Part shown: positions 1 through 11,200 of the stretch, piece after piece | Layout of the letters: the number at the start of each line of letters is the position of its first letter | How positions within the stretch are numbered: position 1 is the first letter of the stretch | Assembly: GCA_947568835.1 (NCBI GenBank) | Contig: OX387611.1 | Location: 3,972,001 to 4,036,000, forward strand | Direction: 5' to 3' | Length of the DNA: 64,000 nt | From: Protonemura montana | Taxonomy: Eukaryota; Arthropoda; Insecta; Plecoptera; Nemouridae | Notes under the pieces: generated by a model | Told to the model about the DNA's origin: nothing | Databases searched by the model: none | What the model saw: only the letters and a program-made list of their open reading frames with translations | Translations under genes and position numbers: made by a program

Positions 1-129
1 GATGAACAGGACAGTATGACATGATTTTCAGTAAGAAAGACTGGGTCTAGAAGATTGTAAAGGTATGAGACAGAGATGATCTCGTGAATAAAATAAATAA
101 GTAATTCAAATCAAAATCCATGTCGAGAG

Positions 130-262
130 GTTGATAAGCAAGGCGAGTGAAGTTGGTGAACTAACTTTCATCCCTCCAACCTCTCTCCCGAACAGAACTG
201 GTCATGTGTATGATGGTCACCCATCCAATACCTAACCCAGCGCAGTGTTGCTTAACTTTCAA
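130..262 (-). repeat. 5S-derived SINE fragment next to SH3BP5 exon 3
   Basis: This truncated copy carries SINE body plus part of the 5S-like head (GGTATTGGATGGGTGACC on the minus strand). It ends at the splice donor of SH3BP5 exon 3: intron sequence GTGAGTTG is followed at once by the SINE. Confidence 0.8.
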
Positions 263-267
263 CTCAC

Positions 268-3091
268 GGTTTCTTTGGCGGCTTCGTGTATTTCATTTGC
301 TCGCTGGAAGCCGACAGCGGCCTTTTGACACGCCTGCTGAGTGGATCGCGCCGCGTCCAGCGCCTCATAGTAAGGTCGCGCCGCGACGATGGCGCTGCCG
401 TGCTTGCTGCTGTGCACCTTGAGCCGTCGCGTGCATTCCCCGAGCAGCATGCGGAAAGTCGTGTTGGCTTCCTACGCACCAATGTTTTAGATTATTATTA
501 TTTGTAGTGTTTAACGACGCACTGTTTTGACATCTGGCCATGCGGCACTGGTCTAATAGCGTCGGTGAATAAGTGGATGATGATGAGGATGATGATGAAC
601 CTAACCTAGCCTAGAAAGGAGGAAGGGAAACCCGGTGCCGGCACGTAGCCTACTCCTGTCTAAGACCAAGGGGACCACCGGCTTAACGTCCCTTCCGAAG
701 GACGGTACAACGCGAACAACAGGATTCCTCCACAAATCCATGCTGTCGAGAGGTTGATAAGCAAGGCGAGTGAAGTTACTCATCCCTCAAAACTCTCTCC
801 CAAACAGAACTGGTCATGTGTCTGACCAGGATGGTCACCCATTCAATACCTGACCCAGCGCAGTGTTGCTTAACTTCGGTGATCGAACGAGAACCCGTGT
901 TTCCAACATGCCAAATTGTTCGGTAATGGTTTAGAGGTTATGAGTTTAGTTTAGTTTAGTTTAGTTTATAAATCGTATCATGGACGATGACCTGCTCAAT
1001 GTTGGAGAGGTTATTCATGTAAAATCATGAATAACCTTCAACAGCAACTGAGATGCATTGTAAGCAAGGATGCATTCAAGACAAACCTCAAGATCTTCCT
1101 CCTCTAAGAACAGTTTTATAACAAAAACTTTTTGAAATGGGTGAATGCTAAGTAAAGAACAACTAAATTTCCCGACGTTTCGTAACATCTACTAGTTATT
1201 CTTTAAGGGTTAGAGCAGTCCAACCATTTACCCTTGAAGAAGTAACTAGTAAAAGTTACGAAACATCGGGAAATTTAGTTGTCCTTTACTAAGCATTCAA
1301 AACCCATTTCAAATAGTTTTTGTTAAAGCCGTATTAGGTTTATTGTGAATAGGATGCCAAGAGGCTGGATATTGTGAATAGGCTGCCAAGAGACTGGATA
1401 TTGTGAATAGGATGCCAAGAGGCTGGATATTGTGAATAGGGTGCCAAGAGGCTGGATATTGTGAATAGGATGCCAAGAGGCTGGATATTGTGAATAGGAT
1501 GCCAAGAGGCTGGATATTGTGAATCGGATGCCAGGAGGCTGGATATTGTGAATAGGGTGCCAAGAGACTGGATATTGTGAATAGGATGCCAAGAGACTGG
1601 ATATTGTGAATAGGATGCCAAGAGGCTGGATATTGTGAATCGGATGCCAGGAGGCTGGATATTGTGAATAGGATGCCAGGAGGCTGGATATTGTGAATAG
1701 GGTGCCAAGAGGCTGGATATTGTGAATAGGATGCCAAGAGGCTGGATATTGTGAATAGGATGCCAAGAGGCTGGGTATTGTGAATAGGATGCCAAGAGGC
1801 TGGATATTGTGAATAGGGTGCCAAGAGGCTGGATATTGTGAATAGGATGCCAAGAGGCTGGATATTGTGAATAGGGTGCCAAGAGACTGGATATTGTGAA
1901 TAGGGTGGCAAGAGACTGGATATTGTGAATAGGATGCCAAGAGGCTGGATATTGTGAATAGGGTGCCAAGAGACTGGATATTGTGAATAGGGTGCCAAGA
2001 GACTGGATATTGTGAATAGGATGCCAAGAGACTGGATATTGTGAATAGGATGCCAAGAGACTGGATATTGTGAATAGGGTGCCAAGAGACTGGATATTGT
2101 GAATAGGGTGGCAAGAGACTGGATATTGTGAATAGGATGCCAAGAGGCTGGATATTGTGAATAGGGTGCCAAGAGACTGGATATTGTGAATAGGGTGCCA
2201 AGAGACTGGATATTGTGAATAGGATGCCAAGAGACTGGATATTGTGAATAGGATGCCAAGAGACTGGATATTGTGAATAGGATGCCAAGAGGCTGGATAT
2301 TGTTTATTTTTTTGGCATATTGAACCTTTGAAATAGCATTACTTTCCAAATAAAAAAAAAACTGTTATTGAAAAAAAAATTATGGTGTGCTTTTAAACAT
2401 AAAACAATATCAGGTTGACATTACAAAAGTTTAGGGTGAATCGTTGTTTAAAGGAATTATTTCAAGATCTAGATAAAATAAATTTTTGTTTTTACTTGCT
2501 TTTGTTGTTTGGATTGGGCAAATTAATTCACATTAAGGCGTTTGTACGGGTTTTGCTTCTAGGCATAGATTTACTCATATACAGTTTATAAAAATGTTCT
2601 ACTCACATCGAGCTCAATCTCAAGTCGATTGATTTCATCGGTGGCTGTGTTCAATTTTTCTAGCTCGACCTTAAAGAAAACAAACAGTTTGAAGTACGAA
2701 ATCAACGAAGAAGTAAATTAACAAAAAAGTGAGGTTCCCGTCGAATATTTACAAGTATTGAAGACATTACGCACGAACGGTTTCGTAAATAATGCATACA
2801 CAAGACTATCTAACCTTCAAAGATAATTTAATCTTTATCAGAGTAATAAGTCGAAGAAAATTTGATAACTTAAGATAAGAAATACTACAGGGATTTAGAA
2901 ATTTATAGCCAAGTTCTCGAGATATGTTCATAAATCTGAGGCAAGAGCTGTCATAAGAGATGACTAATTAATGTATAATGCTGCCAACAAAGTTGCACAG
3001 ATGTTTCAATTATTACCATCAAATGTTAATTTTGTGTGTGCTATTAACTATTCATTACCTGTATCCTCGGATCCAACTCATCTTCTTCCAT
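268..3091 (-). CDS. SH3BP5: SH3BP5/parcas homologue, N-terminal exons (partial, runs off left edge)
   Basis: Three coding exons are visible, read leftwards: exon 1 3091-3059 (MEEDELDPRIQ), exon 2 2669-2607 (begins VELEKLNTATDEINRLE), exon 3 471-268 (includes ARPYYEALDAARSTQQA and ends EAAKET). All introns are phase 0 with good donors (GTAATG, GTGAGT, GTGAGT). The order and wording match the N-terminal coiled coil of SH3BP5/SH3BP5L, including the ELDPRIQ start, the ELEKLN...INR heptads and the RPYYEA motif. SH3BP5-family proteins are coiled-coil guanine-nucleotide exchange factors for Rab11. The vertebrate protein also binds JNK and Btk, and the fly homologue is parcas. The rest of the coiled coil lies beyond position 1. 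Intron 2 holds a full SINE, a hairpin element and a 29-bp minisatellite. Another SINE fragment begins within a few bases of the exon 3 donor. The family call is near certain; the start codon is supported by family similarity. Confidence 0.9.
502..925 (-). mobile_element. Near full-length 5S rRNA-derived SINE
   Basis: Minus-strand order is a 5S-like head (845-920: GTTAAGCAACACTGCGCTGG, then GGTATTGGATGGGTGACC, matching the 3' half of 5S rRNA with its pol III C-box), a body of about 250 bp with CCTTCGGAAGGGACGTTAAG, and a 3' end with TCATCATCATCCACTCATTC and GTCGTTAAACAC. SINEs with 5S heads are the known SINE3 class. This is one of the cleanest reference copies in the window. Confidence 0.85.
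950..1110 (+). repeat. LINE 3'-end remnant with a perfect hairpin
   Basis: TTTAG microsatellite copies lie at 950-967. A perfect 11-bp stem, GGTTATTCATG/CATGAATAACC with a 6-nt loop, spans about 1008-1038. A short LINE-like C-terminal reading (RCIVSKDAFKTNLKIFLL) follows at 1050-1105. The remnant is too short to classify. Confidence 0.4.
1112..1328. mobile_element. Hairpin (foldback) MITE-like element
   Basis: The left arm (AAATGGGTGAATGCTAAGTA then AACTAAATTTCCCGA) is repeated inverted at the right (TCGGGAAATTTAGTT then CTTTACTAAGCATTCAAAAC). Arms are about 65-75 bp with a short spacer, so nearly the whole element can fold on itself. Relatives occur at 14745-14900 and, as one arm, at 19365-19400. 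Confidence 0.7.
1335..2305. repeat. 29-bp minisatellite in SH3BP5 intron 2 (about 33 copies)
   Basis: The unit begins GGATGCCAAGAGGCTGGATA and ends TTGTGAATA. Variants differ at a few sites (GGATGCC/GGGTGCC/GGGTGGC, AGGCTGG/AGACTGG) and occur in runs, which suggests block duplications. Because 29 is not a multiple of three and the unit has no minus-strand stop in any phase, long minus-strand open frames arise here. They are repeat artefacts, not genes. Confidence 0.95.
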
Positions 3092-3520
3092 TGTAAAATG
3101 CTCAACACCAAGAATCTGACATTAGCCATTCTATTTTCTGAATGTCATCATAAATTCCATTATAATATATCTACCGACAATTAACAGTCACTGATTAGAA
3201 TCTTATCATCATCTAAACAAGTAAATCAACTATGTGCGTGTAAATCAAACAATAATACGCTGCTATTTCAAAAACGAATAGGCCACCTAACCCACCTAAC
3301 CCACAACAACTCCCAGACACCTAAATGACCTCCATTGGTTAAAAAGAGAAGAAGGATATCATGCTGTCTCTCTTGCGCTGACCTCAAATTATTCATTTAA
3401 ACATTTTCATCGATTTAAACAAGTTCTTGAGAACTGAAGAGCTATTATAAGCGGTCAAGGGCGTATAAAATGTAGCCTTCATAGCTGTGAAGCTTACAAA
3501 AGTGAATCTTTCGGGAAAAA
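3092..3520. other. Region upstream of SH3BP5 exon 1, no gene seen
   Basis: This is AT-rich sequence between the SH3BP5 start codon and the duplicated block. It should hold the SH3BP5 5' UTR and promoter on the minus strand, but I see no convincing TATA box or other element. Confidence 0.4.
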
Positions 3521-3524
3521 GTAA

Positions 3525-4990
3525 CTATTTATTTGATCAAGAAGAAGACCTCACTGCTCTATCGCAGTGACTATTTGCACGGCTAAATATAACAGCAGTA
3601 TTGCCGTGCGAACCAGTCACAATGGGACTATTCGCACGGTTCCTAATAATTAAAGTTGCAAACAATGGGAAACCATACTCTTTCCTCAAGGTATTATCAA
3701 TTAGAACCCAATCATGATAATAATTGTATCAATATATTAATCAAATCATTGGGGTTCACGCTGGCAATGTAATGACTACCCTTGTTTCTAAATAGAAGTT
3801 AATAAAGCTTTGATACAGAAATAATACCATCGCAAATACATTCTTAGGTCCAAGCAGGTCCTAGCATGTTCTAACTTTCAGGATATTTTTCGTATCCTCA
3901 AATCTTGCGACCTAAACCATCAAATTCCATGCTCAACTATTTAAACATCAACCCCAAGTGCTAGTGAGAGTTTGTTTTGGGAGCACACTGCACAGCTGTG
4001 CTCATTTCATTCGGGTTTTGTACTCGAACTAATCTAAACGCTTCAGATTTTATTACATTCACATTGCTTCATCATGCATAGATACAATTGTTTGTCTACG
4101 AGAATTAGATTTTGACGTTTCCACACTGACCTTGCTGTAAAACAAACCCTCCGCTGAAAGGTGAATGACATAATATTCAAACAAGCATGGAGCGCGAGCT
4201 GAACCAACGCTGAACAGACCGCTGTCGCCATCTAGCCGCTAGCTAAGACACCAAACTAGGCAGATCGATTCTGAACTTAAAAAACTTAAACCTGGCTTAA
4301 AAATTCTCTCTCTAGGTGTCACGAAACGATTTTAGCATGAAAGTGTCAACGAATTTTTTGTCTTTCTGCTTAAATGTTTACCTTTGCTGCTCAATGAGTC
4401 AGAGAATCTCTAAAATGATTTTTGCGAAACTGTGCGTTCTTTCACAGTGGCCGTGGTATAAGTATGTTCGATTCTACTAGCACTCTCGAGGGGGTCTGTG
4501 GTGGTAGAGTCAAACAAGCGAGCAATCGCAAGTAACCGTCAGACAAAAGCAACCATTGTCATGAAAAGAAATAAGTTCATGAAAATTAGCCTCCGGGCAA
4601 ACAACCCTTCAACTCAACCAGTGTTTCGACCCCCTTTTGCCAAAATATTTATTTTTCTTATCTTCCTACAAGCAAATCGAAAAGAGCAAACTGCGCTAAT
4701 TGGCAGTTTTCTTTTTTGAAATTGTCAATTGTGGCAAAGCGTTGACGGGTTAAACATCATTGCTTGGGTGTGCGATTTGTTGATTGATCGATTGTTTGAG
4801 CTTAACGACGCACTCTTTCGACAACGGGGCCTGTGGCGCTGGTCTAATGGCGTCGGTGAATGAGTGGTTGATGATGTCGATGATGATGAAGCTAACTTAG
4901 CCTAGAAGGGAGGAGGGGAAACCCGGTGCCGGCACGTAGCCTACTCCTGTCGATGACCAAGGGGACCACCGGCTTAACGTCCCTTCCGAA
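3525..4990. repeat. Duplicated 1.46-kb block, left copy
   Basis: The sequence from about 3525 (TATTTGATCAAG) to about 4990 recurs at 16865-18319 in the same orientation with high similarity and small indels. The last 200 bp in both copies is the same SINE in the same place, so the SINE was present before duplication. No protein of clear origin is visible inside. Confidence 0.8.
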
Positions 4991-6040
4991 GGACGGTACA
5001 ACGCGAACAACAGGATTCCTCCACAAATCCATGCTGTCGAGAGGTTGATAAGCAAAGCGAGTGAAGTTCCTGTACTAACTTTCATCCCTCCAACCTCTCT
5101 CGCGAACAGAACTGTTCATGTGTATGATCGTCACCCATCCAATACCTGATCCAGCGCAGTGTTCCTTAACTTTCATTCCTCCAACCTCTCTCCCGAACAG
5201 AACTGGTCATGTGTATGATGGTCACCCATCCAATACCTGACTCAGCGCAGTGTTACTTAACTTTCATCCCTCCAACCTCTCTCCCGAACAGAACTGGTCA
5301 TGTGTATGATGGTCACCCATCCAATACCTGACCCAGCGCAGTGTTGCTTAACCTTCATCCCTCCAACCTCTCTCCCGAACAGAACTGGTAATGTGTATGA
5401 TGGTCACCCATCCAATACCTGACCCAGCGCAGTGTTGCTTAACTTTCATCCCTCCAACCTCTCTCCCGAACAGAACTGGTAATGTGTATGATGGTCACCC
5501 ATCCAATACCTGATTCAGCGCAGTGTTGCTTAACTTACATCCCTCCAAACTCTCTCCCGAACAGAACTGGTAATGTGTATGATGGTCACCCATCCAATAC
5601 CTGATTCAGCGCAGTGTTGCTTAACTTACATCCCTCCAACCTCTCTCCCAAACAGAACTGGTCATGTGTATGATGGTCACCCATCCAATACCTGACCCAG
5701 CGCAGTGTTGCTTAACTTACATCCCTCCAACCTCTCTCCCGAACAGAACTGGTAATGTGTATGATGGTCAACCATCCAATACCTGACCCAGCGCAGTGTT
5801 GCTTAACTTTCATCCCTCCAACCTCTCTCCCGAACAGAACTGGTCATGTGTATGATGGTCACCCATCCAATACCTGACCCAGCGCAGTGTTGCTTAACTT
5901 TCATCCCTCCAACCTCTCTCCCGAACAGAACTGGTCATGTGTATGATGGTCAACCATCCAATATCTGACTCAGCGCAGTGTTGCTTAATTTCGGTGATCT
6001 CACGAGGACCGGTGTTTTCAACACGTCAAACCGGTATGAA
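4797..6040 (-). mobile_element. 5S-derived SINE with about ten tandem 91-bp head units
   Basis: The minus-strand SINE tail and body occupy 4797-5085. Between about 5085 and 5990 the junction of body and 5S-like head is repeated about ten times with a 91-bp period (each unit holds GGTCATGTGTATGATGGTCA and CCCAGCGCAGTGTTGCTTAA on the plus strand). A single outer 5S segment (to about 6040, ACCGGTGTTTTCAACACG) closes the element. The array carries many copies of the pol III C-box-like motif. Confidence 0.9.
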
Positions 6041-6399
6041 AACCGATTAGTTCCGAGTTGTTACCGAATATACTCGAGTACGCTTCCACTCTTATTTAAC
6101 TGAGCGACTGTCGCTGACGTTGCTACGTTTCTAGCCAGTTCAGTCTTTGCTTTTGGTGTTCGCGTCATGAAGGCAAGAGCTTGAGCGGGGCTCGAAAGAA
6201 GACGTTTTAAAAGTGACAACGACAAAAAGTAAACAAACATCAGAAAACTAGCAGTTTTTCTTTTGTGTTTCCTGTTTAACGCCGGCGTAATCGACTTTAA
6301 ACAAGTAATTCCAAAATGACAACTATACGCATGCTTTAGTTCGGTTTTGACATAAAAAATTGTCGTGAAACACTTGCTCAAAGAAAGATAATTTTTTTA

Positions 6400-6965
6400 T
6401 TGGTATCAACATTATAAACGTCTCATAAATTGATGCACAAACGGGGACCCGAACCCCGATCTCCACCTGTCGCGGGTGTTGCTCTAACCCATTGAGCTAC
6501 TTGGACCCCGATCTCCACCTATCGCGGGTGTTGCTCTAACCAATTGAGCCACTGGCTTTTTTAGACGATTCTAGATTCTTGATGATGAGAATTACAGTTC
6601 TCCAAGCGCATTGCAAGCGTTTTCAATTTAAATATGATTTCATCCTAATACAGCAACGAATCGAACGTCTAATTTGAGTTATTCAAGATTGACAGGTTGT
6701 GACGTGATATAGCGTCACTAGAATCAGAGTGACTGTGAGTATTCACAGCCTCTTGGTTCTACTCCTTGGAGATCCGTCATTCTCATCAAATACACTAAAA
6801 TCGTCTCAAAAAACCAGTGGTGTCCAAGTAGCTCAATTGGTTAGAGCAACACCCGCGAATGGTGGAGATCGGGGTTCGAGTCCCCGTTTGGGCATCAATT
6901 TTTGAAATGTTTATAGTGTTGATAAAATATCCCGCGCATTGCAAGCGTTTGCAATTTAAATAAGA
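6400..6965. mobile_element. Palindromic tRNA-like SINE element
   Basis: The left end (AACATTATAAACGTCTCATA then ATTGATGCACAAACGGGGAC) and right end (inverted: GATGCCCAAACGGGGAC) form inverted termini. Each arm carries a tRNA-like head; the left head is duplicated (6440-6555). Between them lies GATTCTAG/GAGAATGACAG-type spacer and the GCATTGCAAGCG box that recurs at 14335, 51305 and 54893. Confidence 0.7.
6822..6894 (+). pseudogene. tRNA-like cloverleaf (tRNA pseudogene/SINE head)
   Basis: The sequence is exactly 73 nt and folds as acceptor GTCCAAG/TTTGGGC, D-stem GCTC/GAGC, T-arm CGGGG-TTCGAGT-CCCCG and discriminator A. The B-box GGTTCGAGTCC is intact. The anticodon stem has a mismatch at its base, and loop CGCGAAT has G instead of T at position 33, so a working tRNA is unlikely. 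It is better read as the pol III head of a SINE. Confidence 0.6.
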
Positions 6966-7029
6966 TTTCATCCTAAAAGAGAAAATTTATCCGACAGAGT
7001 GAACGCATGTACTCCTGTACAGAGTACAG

Positions 7030-7395
7030 AGTATACAACGTTAACCTCTTTGAGGCCCGATTTTACCAAAGCCGCTTAAAATGCATTTAAAATTACCCGA
7101 CGCAGTAATTTGCTTTAAAACAAGGATATTTAAACACATAAGGAACAGGGAAATTGTTTTCAACAATGTGTTTGCTTCGAAATGGAATATTTGTTGACTT
7201 GGAAATACAAACACAATATCAATGTGACTTCTTACTTTGACCTGCAAATGACAGTTGAAAAGTTAAGCCCCGTTCTTCCAGGTTCAAATATTAACAGCGA
7301 TTAGAGCAAAGAGAGAAAATAGTGGTGATCTTTTAAGTTAAATTTTTTTTATGTGACAGGACAAAGCCTTCCTGAATCATCACCAAATTGAAATT
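7030..7395 (-). repeat. Diverged dispersed repeat (relative at 39450-39875)
   Basis: Read on the minus strand, this segment shares a colinear series of blocks with 39450-39875 on the plus strand (GGAAGGCTTTGTC, AAAGTAAGAAGTCA, TAAAGCAA..TACTG). I see no coding sequence or terminal repeats, and the family is unknown. Confidence 0.55.
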
Positions 7396-7399
7396 GAAA

Positions 7400-8247
7400 T
7401 TTACACCTTTTTTGTGTATTTTTTTAAATATCTGTTTTCGAATCTTTCAAAATGCCAGCTAAAAGGGGAAAATCTATTTTACCCTGAAACCTCCGTTAAA
7501 CGCCCGATTAAGCAAGATTTAAACGGTGTTTTTAGTGAAATCGATCCTTAATTCTATGCTTTCATCTCTATTTATCATTGTTTCACTTTAAACCTGTTTA
7601 TTTCTAGTTACTAAAATGTTCAATGTATGGCAAGGCAGAAATATTACAACTGTTCAATTCGTTTCAATACCCTTTTATTAGGAGGGCGTTGGAAGGGATG
7701 ACCAGCAAAACCTAGCTACTGGAAAAGTTTGTGACACACTCACAATATTATGTATTTTTTATAAATTACACCTATTTCGATTTTCGGGGCTAATTAATTA
7801 AATTTCGTACTACTCCGACTAAAAAAAAAAAAAATTTCGGTGGATGCTTAATAAATAATATAAGAAATAAACTAGATTTTGCGATAGTTGATGTAATTTA
7901 GATTTTTTTTAAGATAGATTCTGAAAATGTTGTGAACTCTCCTATTTGATTACAAAAACATTTTATTCTGTGTTTATTTTTATACAAAGCGTCTGTCACC
8001 CAGGTTTAAACGATCAGTGCTGAAGAAAGCCAAGCTTGGGTTGTTTTGCTTTTTCTGATTGACTTCCGGCTGCCACTGTAATGGCAATCGCTTACATACG
8101 CTGCCCTACGATTACAGAATTCGTCGCCGAAGTGACCACATCGAGCATGACAGGCGCCCGACAGTAAAAACTTCAACTGTTTTACAGTCACTCGCGCCGC
8201 CAACGACGTCGAACATTTGAACATTTGTCGCCAGGGCGATAACCAAG
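7400..8247. other. Upstream region of the GT49 gene
   Basis: This is mostly AT-rich sequence without a recognised gene. The last 250 bases are GC-richer and probably hold the 5' UTR. An in-frame TGA at 8218-8220 precedes the start codon. Confidence 0.4.
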
Positions 8248-11200
8248 ATGTCCAAGATGTCCACCAGAAAGAACTGGCTTCTACGCCTCAGCATGATCCT
8301 GAACGTTGCCGTCATCTTCTATGTGAGCATCAACAAAACCTCGATAAACGACGACGGCGTGGTGTTCATTGAGAAGCAGCAGACGTCGGGACGGAACGTT
8401 GCGTCAAATGATTACAACGAGAACGACCGGGTTCATCCGTACGAGCACCAAGCGCCAACCAACCAGAACCCGGGGAACAGCATCATCCAGAAACACATTA
8501 ACGACGAGTTCATCTCAGAGGGAATCGATCTGCAGCCACTGCACGATGCGGCAGAGACCGCCGTGGCAACGTCGATTATAAACAAGATGGCGATACCCTT
8601 CATGGACGTCCCTGATGCGACGCCACAACTCAAAGACATAATCGAGTGTTTCGACAAAGACAGCAAGCCGCGTACGGCGCAGCGCGGTAAGTTCTGGGTG
8701 CTGTACAACTACGTGCCGGCCAGAAGGAAGTTTCGTTGCCACGAAAGTATAACGTACACGACGCACGCCGATTTCACGTTCCTAGACAATTTGAAGCCGC
8801 TGCTGGAACGATGGCACGGTCCGGTGTCGGCGGCGATGCACGCGCCGGGCACTGACTTTGCCAAGACCGTCGACGCGATTCGATACGCGCGAGACTGTCT
8901 CTCTCCGTTGGTCAGCGAGTTCGTCACCTTCCACGTCTACTTTGAGATGGGAGTCCATATGCCTAAAGTCGTACCGCCGTCGGATGAGGTGATGTGGGAA
9001 TACGTCAACTGCTCGCTGCCGGCGCCCTGGAAGAACGTCACGTCGGCGATGCTGTACAAGAACGAGCACAAGATGGTTTACCCGGTGAACGTGGGAAGGA
9101 ACTTGGCCCGGGAGACGGCCACCACACACTTTATCTTGCCCAGTGACATCGAGTTATATCCGAGTCCGGGTCTGATCGACGACTTCTTGGCGATGGTCAG
9201 GAGACAGGAGGAGCCGATCCTAAGAAAAAGCCGCAAGGTGTATCCTATCTCGATTTTCGAGATCAACAAGGGACGAAGACTTCCGCTGAATAAGAACGAG
9301 ATGGTGAGTGGTTCATTGGCTAGACGTGTGGAGAGTTTTTTTTTAATCATACATGTCAGTTTTTTTTTTGAGAAGGTTTGTTACTAAATTAAAAGTGTGC
9401 ATAGCGATGATTCATTGACTTGTGGTGTTTAACGACGCACTGTTTTGACATCTGGCCATGTGGCACTGGTCTAATGGCGTCGGTGAATGAGTGGATGATG
9501 ATGAGGATAAAGATAAACCTAACCTAGCCTAGAAGGGGGGAGGTAAACCCTGTGCCAACACGTAGCCTACTCCTGTCGAATAGCACCAAAGGGGATTACC
9601 TCCTTAAAGTCCCTTTTTCGTCCCTTAACGTCTCGTTTTCCAAGCTGCTAGCATTTCACTCGTTTCGTGCCCCGCAGGTCTCGGTGGTGAAAAACGGCCA
9701 GGCGTTTCCGTTCCAGGAAAAAATGTGCTCAAAATGCCACAATCTTCCCAGGCTGAAGGAGTGGCTTGCCGCCAACCAGACCGACGGACTCCATGTGTTT
9801 CACGTAGCCAAGCATGTGGGCACGTTGAACATATGGGAACCAACTTACATAGGCACCAACGACGAGCCACTCTACGAGGAGCGACTCAGCTGGGAGGGAA
9901 TGAGAGACAAGATTCTACAGGTACGACGCTCAAGTTTCAACATGCAAAACTAGGTGCACTAGCAGTTTGGACGCGAATCATTTATAACCTAGAAATGTGT
10001 ATAGACGATTGATGAAGACTGCAACGGTCATCGAGAAGGATTTTTAGAGCGTAGAGGTACCGTTTGTAGATTCAAATTGGGTTTTACCTAAATGTTCAAC
10101 TATAAGTTGGATCTCTAGCTCACAGAAACATCTGAATTTCACTGCATGTGTTGGAAGTCGTCATGGCAATAGTTTAAACTAACACTTCAACTAGGAGGCG
10201 AGATTTTGGTCTTACTGGATAGGCGACCATCGCACAAATTACCAGTTCTGTCCGGGAGAGAGGTTAGAGGGATGAAAGTTACTACAACAACTCCACTCGC
10301 CTTGCTGATCAACCTCTCGACAGCATGGTTTTGTGGAGGAATCCTGTAGTTCACGAAGTGACGTCCTTCAGAAGGGACGTTATATTCTTGTAACTCCTGT
10401 CGCAAAATTCCTTACGAAGTCAATGCAATATTTTATTTATGTTTTTTGGGACCACATCTCTTGTAAAATTGAGTACCTGACGTCTGTATTGCTCTGACCA
10501 GGACTTCGCCCTAGAAGCTCTTCGCAGCGCAGTATTTATGACAGGGGGGCTTCACCCCCCCCCCCCCCCCCCGTCTATGGCGCACACACACACACACACA
10601 CATACACCATGTGAAGTATCGCGCACGCAACGTGTTACGCACTAAATTAGTTTTTAAACGCACCCCCAAAAATTGCTCAAAATTTCCCCACGGTCTTCCA
10701 GCCGTCAATTCCAAACCATCGCAAAAAGTTTCAAAAGAAAATCATAAAAAGGTATAGAAACGTATAAAGACTTGTGTTTTTGCGATAGATAAAATATATA
10801 ATATACAATGCCGACCATTACCAGCTTGTATACGCCTTTACAGTTGTGTTAGCCTTACCTTGCCACAACCTGGTGGACTTTGACTACATATTGCCAACTT
10901 TAGAATGCAAAATAAAGCCAGTCTTCACCGGGGAGTTTGAAATTAACCAGGAAATTATGACCAAACAATGCATCATGCACTTAAATTCTTTGTGGATTTA
11001 TCAGTTTATTTACGTGAAATTAATTCTATTGAAAAATAAGAACTTAAATGCAAAACTAAAAGTCCTAATGACTTCTGCTAAATACCTACCGTACACTAGC
11101 GGATTCTAGCTATGGCTGCCAAAAAGCGGTTTGCAAGCTTGGTTTCGTGCCTAAACCTGATAAAAGTTAAAAGTAATCCAAAATATATTAATTTAAACTT

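Noticed and set aside
1309-2349. Three long overlapping minus-strand open frames with a repeating SQYPVSWHPIHNI-type peptide
   Set aside because: They come from a 29-bp minisatellite that lacks minus-strand stops in every phase. They lie in an SH3BP5 intron and change phase each unit.
6822-6894. Functional tRNA gene
   Set aside because: Cloverleaf is good but position 33 is G, the anticodon stem has a mismatch, and the sequence sits in a SINE with inverted copies.
8433-9350. Minus-strand frames within GT49 exon 1
   Set aside because: Antisense shadows of a conserved exon with no family match of their own.
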